From Akkermansiaceae bacterium UBA2367 (lineage in GTDB: Bacteria; Verrucomicrobiota; Verrucomicrobiia; Verrucomicrobiales; DEV007): a stretch of 18,850 nucleotides of DNA. The translations under genes were made by a program, and so were the position numbers. Shown one piece after another: positions 14,633 to 18,850 of this stretch. Location: the NCBI GenBank assembly GCA_002344525.1, contig DDTJ01000021.1, positions 1 to 18,850 on the forward strand, given 5' to 3'. Each line of letters opens with the position of its first letter. Position 1 is the stretch's first letter. Below the pieces are notes generated by a model that saw nothing but the letters and a program-made list of their open reading frames with translations, had not been told where the DNA came from and made no database searches.

Positions 14633-15087
14633 ATGCCGCAGTCCCTCAGCCTCGTCATCGTCCACGTTGTCTTCAGCACCAAGGATCGTGTTTTCCGTGC
14701 CTCGGGGCGTCGGTTCGACCGGGGCTTCATGCCTACCTCGCCACCGTCGCCCGGAACGCGGGTTGCGAATGTTATCGGGTCGGGGGCGTCGCGGACCATG
14801 TGCATCTTGCGATCCGGCTTTCGCGCACGATCCCCGTCGCGCGATTGGTGGAGACATTGAAGACGTCGTCTTCGAAGTGGGTCAAGACGCAGGCGGCGCA
14901 ACTCGGCGGTTTTTCGTGGCAGCGCGTCTACGGGTGTTTTTCGGTCGGGCCGGGCGATGTGGAAGCGTTGTGCCGCTATATCGACGGGCAGGAGGAGCAT
15001 CACCGAACACGGACCTTCCAAGAGGAATTCCGGGCGTTTCTCGTGAAATACGGCGTTGATTTCGACGAGGCTTACGTCTGGGATTGA
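14633..15087 (+). pseudogene. IS200-like/REP-associated Y1 (HUH) transposase, frameshifted
   Basis: Reading from ATG 14633 gives MPQSLSLVIVHVVFSTKDRV, the typical opening of IS200-like TnpA proteins. The frame then breaks near 14688-14698, in a run of four T. The rest continues in another frame, as LGASVRPGLHAYLATVARNA, then GGVADHVHLAIRLSRT with the HUH pair HVH, KTSSSKWVKTQ, and CRYIDGQEEHH to the end FDEAYVWD. Joined, the protein is about 150 residues, normal for this family. A net two-base insertion or one-base deletion separates the frames, and no classical -1 slippery heptamer is in place. Such transposases nick and rejoin single-stranded DNA; copies flanked by REP palindromes (RAYTs) are domesticated. 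A Tyr near the C-terminus is the likely nucleophile but I cannot place it with certainty. Confidence 0.88.
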
Positions 15088-15541
15088 TCGGTGATGGGTC
15101 GGTTGCCGGGGCGAGGCCCTTGGCTGGGATGGATCGGGCTTTCAGCCCTCCTCTTGGGAGGGCGTTTTATATCCCGGGGCGCTGCCCCGGGCTGGGATGG
15201 GGCCGGGCCTTTGGCCCTCGTTGCGGGGGGCGACGGGCGGCCACCGGGGCGCTGCCTCGGCTGGGGATAGGTCGGGCTTTCAGCCCTCCTCGTGGGAGAG
15301 GGCGTTTTATATCCCGGGGCGCTGCGCCGGTCTGATATGGAACGGGCCGTTGGCCCTCTGCCCGAGCAAGCAGCGCATCGTCCCAAGGGCCAACGACCCG
15401 CCGTGATTCCAGCCCGGGGCATCGCCCCGGGTATGATCGCCCCCCAAAAACCAGAAAGGGCCAACGGCCCGTTCCATACCAACCCGGGGCTTCGCCCCGG
15501 GTGTGATCAGTCCCCCAAACCAGAAAGGGCCAACGGCCCGA
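15088..15541. repeat. REP-like palindrome array, right of the transposase (about 70-bp period)
   Basis: This 535-nt gap up to the kinase stop holds no gene. P2 palindromes (cccggggc-nnn-gccccggg) lie at 15173-15191, 15413-15431 and 15483-15501, with degenerate copies at 15244-15260 and 15313-15330. P1 palindromes (gggcc-nnn-ggccc) lie at 15204-15216, 15344-15356, 15458-15470 and 15527-15539, with variants near 15136, 15273 and 15386. Successive copies are 69-71 bp apart. The order and spacing of P1 and P2 invert around 15365, so the array is two head-to-head blocks. From 15542 to 15622 I see nothing recognisable. Confidence 0.88.
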
Positions 15542-15622
15542 CCCATCCTCGCCTCGCTCTTCCTCCGCGCGGCTCACCGGGACGGTCGCCCTACCCGGGT
15601 GGGGTCGCGTGCGCGGCCGTGT

Positions 15623-18600
15623 TCAAGGAATTTCGAGGACGACGCGGAAGCCGACCATCGTACTATTATTGGGGGGGATGGTCAGGCGCATGGCCATGGT
15701 GCGGTAGGTGCTGTAGTTGGCCCAAGAATGGCCGCGGATGACCCTTTGCCCCTCGCTCGCCGGATCGTGCCAGTCGTCGCACCACTCGGCGACGTTCCCC
15801 CACAGGTCGTGGATGCCTTCGGCGGTGGGCGCGAAGCTCCCCACCGGCGCGGTGAAAGGAAAGGCGTCCGTCTGGATGCCTTGGAAGTTGGCGAAGTCGG
15901 GGGGCGACTCGCCGGTACCCCAAGGATAAACTCTAGGTTCCACGTTCGCCTTGCTCACCGGAGTGGCCGAGGCGTCCTCCTTGTCACCGATGCCCGCCGC
16001 GCAGCTCCATTCGTGGTCGGAGGGCAGGCGATACCGATGTCCCTCTTTTTTGGAGAGCCATTTGCAGAAACGCTCCGCCTCCTCCCACGGCACATTCACC
16101 ACCGGATGGTCGTCCGTCTGGGTCACTCCTTCCCGGCTGACCCCGCGCCAGGAATCGTCGCGGACCCGCCCACCCCTCGCATAGGCTACGAAATCCGCCA
16201 CCCTCGTCTCCCACACGCTGAAGAGCAGGGTGCGGCCATCGGTGCGGCCGCCGGTGATGGAGATGGGCACGAACTTCATCTTGAGGCTGTTCTCGAAGGG
16301 CCGCTCCTTGGTGGCGAGGGCGGGGGCGGTGCTTTGGGTCGGCGGGGAAACGGGTGCCGGAGGCGGCGTTGGTTTGCTGGCTTGGGCGGGAGGGGCAGGT
16401 TCGGAGGCGGCGAGGACGAGGCGGAACCCGAGGAGGTTGCGCCGACTCTCGGGCGCATGGCGATTGCGGTGGGACGAGAGCAGAGTGCCGCGCTCATCGT
16501 TGTTCCAAGAGCCGCCGCGCAAGACACGGAATGACTGTCCATCCGAATGCAGATCCTCGACCCACTCCCAGACATTGCCGCCGAGGTCGTGGAGGCCGAG
16601 GGCGTTCGGCGCGAAGCTCATCACCGGCGCGCTCGTCGGAAATCCGTCGTCGTAGCTGCCCTCGACGTAGCCCACAGCGTTGCGCGAGACCTTCTCCTTG
16701 CGGCTCTGGTCGCTGTAGTTGCCGGCCCCGGCGGGTGGGGGCCATTCGCCGCCCCAAGGGAAGGCGTCCTGCGGCTGGAAGACGGTTGCGGGCGTGGTGT
16801 CGCCCTTCCACTCCTCCTGATCGCCGATGCCGACGGCGAGGCTCCATTCGCGATCGGTGGGCAGGCGGTAGGTGCGGCCCTCCTTCTCGCTGAGCCATTC
16901 GCAGAATTTCCAGGCGTCGTCCCAGTTCACCCATGCCACGGGGTGGTCCTCGCCGCCCCGCTTGATCTCGAAGCCGTCGTTGGTCTGGTCTTTCCATGAG
17001 CCATCGACGGCCCCCTTGGCGTTTTTGGCGTATTCGGCGTAGTCCCGGTAGCGCACCTCGTGAATGCAGAAGAGCACGTCGGTGCCGGGCACGGGGACGA
17101 ATTTCATCTTGAGGCTGTTCTCGAAGGGCCGCTCCTTGCTGGCGGGCGGCAGACCGGAGGGAGCGCGGACACTCTTGTCCGCCTCCGGGCCGGGATCGGG
17201 CGGTGTGGCAGCGACGCCGGACTCGTTGCGGGCAGGAGTGCCCACGCTCCCTTCGCGGTAGGCGAGCACGGCCTGCGCCTCGTCGAAGCGGCGGGCTTGC
17301 GTCAGGTCGCCCTCCAGCGACTGGAGGGACTGGGTCAGCTTCCCGTCGAGATCCGTCCGGATCTTCTCCCGCTGGGCCTTCCAGACCGAGCGCAGCTCGA
17401 CCAGCTCCTTGGGGGCGTCCTCCGCGAGATCGGGCAGGGCGGGGAATCGCGCCACCTCCGCCGCGAGGTCCCCGGGCGCTGCGGCCATCGCGGTGCGCAG
17501 AGCCTCGACGCGGGCCCTCTCGTCGCGGAAGGCGGTGGCCAAGGGCAGGTTCCTCGCGTTGGCGGCTTGGTCGAGGCGGGTTTCGAGACCGCGCAGATAC
17601 TGCCCGGCGAGGGTGTCAAGCTGCCCGCGCCGGGCGGCAAGGTAGGCGTCGAGGCGCTTCGCGAGATCGGGCTGGAGCGGCGGCGGCGAGGGTGCAGAAG
17701 GTGGAGGAGGTGTCCCGCCGCTTGGCTCCGGGGCGGGGGCTGGCTCCGGTGGCGGGGCGGCGACGGCCACGGCGGGCGTCGGCTTTTCTGGTGGCGTCGA
17801 CGTCTTGACGATGCTTTCGGCGGGGGGATCGGCGGGCGTCTCCGCGACGGGCGTTTGCCCTTTGTCGTCCGTCCGCTCCGGTGGCATCGGCGTCTTGGCG
17901 ACGCTCTCGGCGGGAGGATCAGCGGGTTTCTCCGCGACGGGTGTTGGCTCTTTATCGTCCGTCTTCTCCGCCGAAGCCACAGGCAGGATGCCCGTGCCAC
18001 TTTCACCCTCCGGCCCGGCGGGACGGTTCGCGAAATACACCACCGCCGACACCGCCAAGGCCGCCGCCACGCCGATCCCGGCATACAGCGGCCCTTTCGA
18101 CGGCGGCGCGGGCTGCGGCTTCACCCGCGAGGGCGGCGGTGTGGACGCGGCGGACGCCGCCGCCTCCATCTCCAAGCGCGACCTCGGCTGGCTGAGCACC
18201 TCGTCCAGATCCGCCCGCACCGCCGAGGCGTCGGGATAGCGAAGGTCGGGGTCGGGGGAGAAGGCCTTCACAAAGATGTCGTCCAAGCGCGGGTCCAGAT
18301 CCGGGAACATCTCGCTCGGCAAATCGAAGGCCCCCCTCGGCAACTTCCCCGTCAGCAACTGGTAGAGCATCACCCCCACCGCATACAGGTCGGCGCGGTG
18401 GTCCACGACCCTGTCTGTCTCCAAGGCCTCGGGGGCGAGGAAGTCGGGCGTGCCCAGCACCATGTTGGTCATCGTCAGCCCGCGGGCCGACTCGTCGGTG
18501 CCGTCGAAGCGCTTCGCCAAGCCGAAATCGGCGATCTTCACCCGGCCGTCGCGGTTGAGCAAAATGTTCGCGGGCTTGATGTCGCGATGGACGATCCCGT

Positions 18601-18850
18601 GGCTGTGGGCGTAGGCCAAGGCGTCGAGGACGTGCGCGATGATGGCGATGGAGTCGTTCTGCGAGAGGCGGCCGCCCTGCTGCTGGAGGTATTGGCGGAT
18701 GTCCATCCCGTCGATGAACTCCATGACGAAATAGAGCTGGCCCGCCGGAGTCTCGCCGAAGTCGTAGACGGAGATGATGGCGGGGTGGTCGAGCTGGGCC
18801 ATGGCCTGCGCCTCCTGCTCGAAGCGCTTGGCGTAGTTCATCTCGTCGCC
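15623..18850 (-). CDS. Membrane Ser/Thr protein kinase with two FGE-like domains (N-terminus cut off)
   Basis: The frame is open to the window edge, so the kinase N-lobe (Gly loop, VAIK Lys) is missing; 1075 residues are visible. Counting the Met at 18841 as 1: HRD at 85-87 with IKPAN, DFG at 105-107, GTPDFLAPEAL at 130-140, so an active PknB-type (Hanks) kinase. A membrane span follows at 252-271, then a Pro/Ala linker with a 30-residue duplication (292-351), a charged helical, probably coiled-coil region (about 392-532), and two formylglycine-generating-enzyme/sulfatase-modifying-factor domains (about 567-812 and 845-1072; motifs HPVAWVNWDDAWKFCEWL, YRLPTDREW, GLHDLGGNVWEW, RGGSW, GFRLV). 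The cysteine pair needed for FGE catalysis is absent in both, so these are probably extracytoplasmic binding modules. The kinase would signal from them to the cytosol. Its partners are unknown. Confidence 0.92.
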   Translation of the reverse strand, partial: GDEMNYAKRFEQEAQAMAQLDHPAIISVYDFGETPAGQLYFVMEFIDGMDIRQYLQQQGGRLSQNDSIAIIAHVLDALAYAHSHGIVHRDIKPANILLNRDGRVKIADFGLAKRFDGTDESARGLTMTNMVLGTPDFLAPEALETDRVVDHRADLYAVGVMLYQLLTGKLPRGAFDLPSEMFPDLDPRLDDIFVKAFSPDPDLRYPDASAVRADLDEVLSQPRSRLEMEAAASAASTPPPSRVKPQPAPPSKGPLYAGIGVAAALAVSAVVYFANRPAGPEGESGTGILPVASAEKTDDKEPTPVAEKPADPPAESVAKTPMPPERTDDKGQTPVAETPADPPAESIVKTSTPPEKPTPAVAVAAPPPEPAPAPEPSGGTPPPPSAPSPPPLQPDLAKRLDAYLAARRGQLDTLAGQYLRGLETRLDQAANARNLPLATAFRDERARVEALRTAMAAAPGDLAAEVARFPALPDLAEDAPKELVELRSVWKAQREKIRTDLDGKLTQSLQSLEGDLTQARRFDEAQAVLAYREGSVGTPARNESGVAATPPDPGPEADKSVRAPSGLPPASKERPFENSLKMKFVPVPGTDVLFCIHEVRYRDYAEYAKNAKGAVDGSWKDQTNDGFEIKRGGEDHPVAWVNWDDAWKFCEWLSEKEGRTYRLPTDREWSLAVGIGDQEEWKGDTTPATVFQPQDAFPWGGEWPPPAGAGNYSDQSRKEKVSRNAVGYVEGSYDDGFPTSAPVMSFAPNALGLHDLGGNVWEWVEDLHSDGQSFRVLRGGSWNNDERGTLLSSHRNRHAPESRRNLLGFRLVLAASEPAPPAQASKPTPPPAPVSPPTQSTAPALATKERPFENSLKMKFVPISITGGRTDGRTLLFSVWETRVADFVAYARGGRVRDDSWRGVSREGVTQTDDHPVVNVPWEEAERFCKWLSKKEGHRYRLPSDHEWSCAAGIGDKEDASATPVSKANVEPRVYPWGTGESPPDFANFQGIQTDAFPFTAPVGSFAPTAEGIHDLWGNVAEWCDDWHDPASEGQRVIRGHSWANYSTYRTMAMRLTIPPNNSTMVGFRVVLEIP
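17159..17251. repeat. 93-bp in-frame element with 24-bp terminal inverted repeats inside the kinase gene
   Basis: The ends, 17159-17182 and 17228-17251, are reverse complements at 20 of 24 positions. Each end is itself a palindrome: gcggaca-ctct-tgtccgc on the left (17165-17182) and gggca-ggag-tgccc on the right. The element is 93 bp long, exactly 31 codons, and falls in the linker just before the first FGE-like domain, where it encodes low-complexity residues including SVGTPARN and DKSVRAP. This looks like a MITE-like or palindromic element that spread into a tolerant linker. Confidence 0.8.
17789..17968. repeat. 90-bp tandem duplication in the kinase linker
   Basis: Two adjacent 90-bp copies encode a 30-residue unit (TDDKxxTPVAExPADPPAES, then a variable VAKT/IVKT stretch). 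The copies have diverged at scattered bases, mostly keeping the same residues. It lengthens the Pro-rich stalk between the membrane span and the coiled region. Confidence 0.85.
17976..18000. repeat. Palindrome encoding GTGILPV in the kinase linker
   Basis: The stretch cacaggca-gga-tgcccgtg (17978-17996) is an imperfect inverted repeat with a 3-nt loop, read on the minus strand as Gly-Thr-Gly-Ile-Leu-Pro-Val. Its core resembles the palindromic ends of the 93-bp element at 17159-17251, so it may belong to the same dispersed family. Confidence 0.6.

Noticed and set aside
14685..14700. Programmed -1 frameshift in the transposase
   Set aside because: The bases at the junction do not form a canonical slippery heptamer in the zero frame, so a mutation or sequence error is simpler. 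It is kept only as a possibility to test.
15173..15539. Regular about 70-bp repeats that look like a CRISPR array
   Set aside because: The repeats are two alternating GC palindromes with diverged copies and similar intervening sequence, the orientation flips midway, and no cas gene is present. They are REP-like, not CRISPR.
15084..15622. Small open frames in the right palindrome array
   Set aside because: They are translations of GC-rich repeats in several frames and both strands, with no start signal or conserved pattern.
1..18850. tRNA, rRNA or riboswitch genes, including a TPP riboswitch before thiD
   Set aside because: No cloverleaf or TTCAAATC-type T-arm was seen, and the thiD leader has no TPP-box (CUGAGA) sequence; it holds the inverted repeat instead.
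15623..18850. The two C-terminal domains as true formylglycine-generating enzymes
   Set aside because: The catalytic Cys pair is absent in both domains, although the fold motifs are kept.

Overview
The window is high-GC bacterial DNA, gene dense, with short intergenic gaps that are mostly filled by palindromic repeats. The gene mix suggests Verrucomicrobiota, with Planctomycetota as the alternative: a kinase carrying twin formylglycine-generating-enzyme-like domains, a long sialate O-acetylesterase with an extra C-terminal domain, a PL6 lyase, a Uma2 protein, a DUF58 protein beside an ABC-2-like permease, and an IS200-type transposase inside palindromic arrays. The phylum is inferred from gene content. 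No 16S or other phylogenetic marker lies in the window.

Layout. 15-2343: a polytopic ABC-type permease and a DUF58 protein, both on the + strand, 4 nt apart. 2503-3825: a secreted SGNH esterase (+). 3839-8041: three minus-strand genes, a RidA-family protein, a secreted PL6 lyase and a secreted sialate O-acetylesterase, separated by large hairpins. With the SGNH esterase these look like a small secreted carbohydrate-processing group. 8133-9850: a Uma2 protein (+), coaD (-) and a small lipoprotein (+). 9913-11199: avtA-like aminotransferase (-). 11377-14463: an apparent operon on the + strand, thiD, a catalytically dead S41-like protein, and bioF, with gaps of 7 nt and a 1-nt overlap. 14474-15541: a frameshifted IS200/TnpA-REP-like transposase embedded in REP-like palindrome arrays. 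15623-18850: a Ser/Thr kinase with one membrane span and two FGE-like domains, whose N-terminus is cut off by the window end.

Two threads run through the window. First, intergenic DNA is dominated by hairpins whose arms are themselves built from short tandem repeats (about 10 or 14-15 nt periods). One composite hairpin supplies the stop codons of both convergent genes that flank it. A separate 93-bp element with 24-bp terminal inverted repeats sits in frame inside the kinase linker. Second, almost no gene has a Shine-Dalgarno sequence, and several have a plausible -10 box only 7-9 nt before the start codon, which suggests leaderless or SD-independent initiation.

Three cofactor genes (coaD, thiD, bioF) lie near each other, but only thiD and bioF look co-transcribed. 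The least expected proteins are the S41-like pseudoprotease between thiD and bioF and the twin-FGE kinase.
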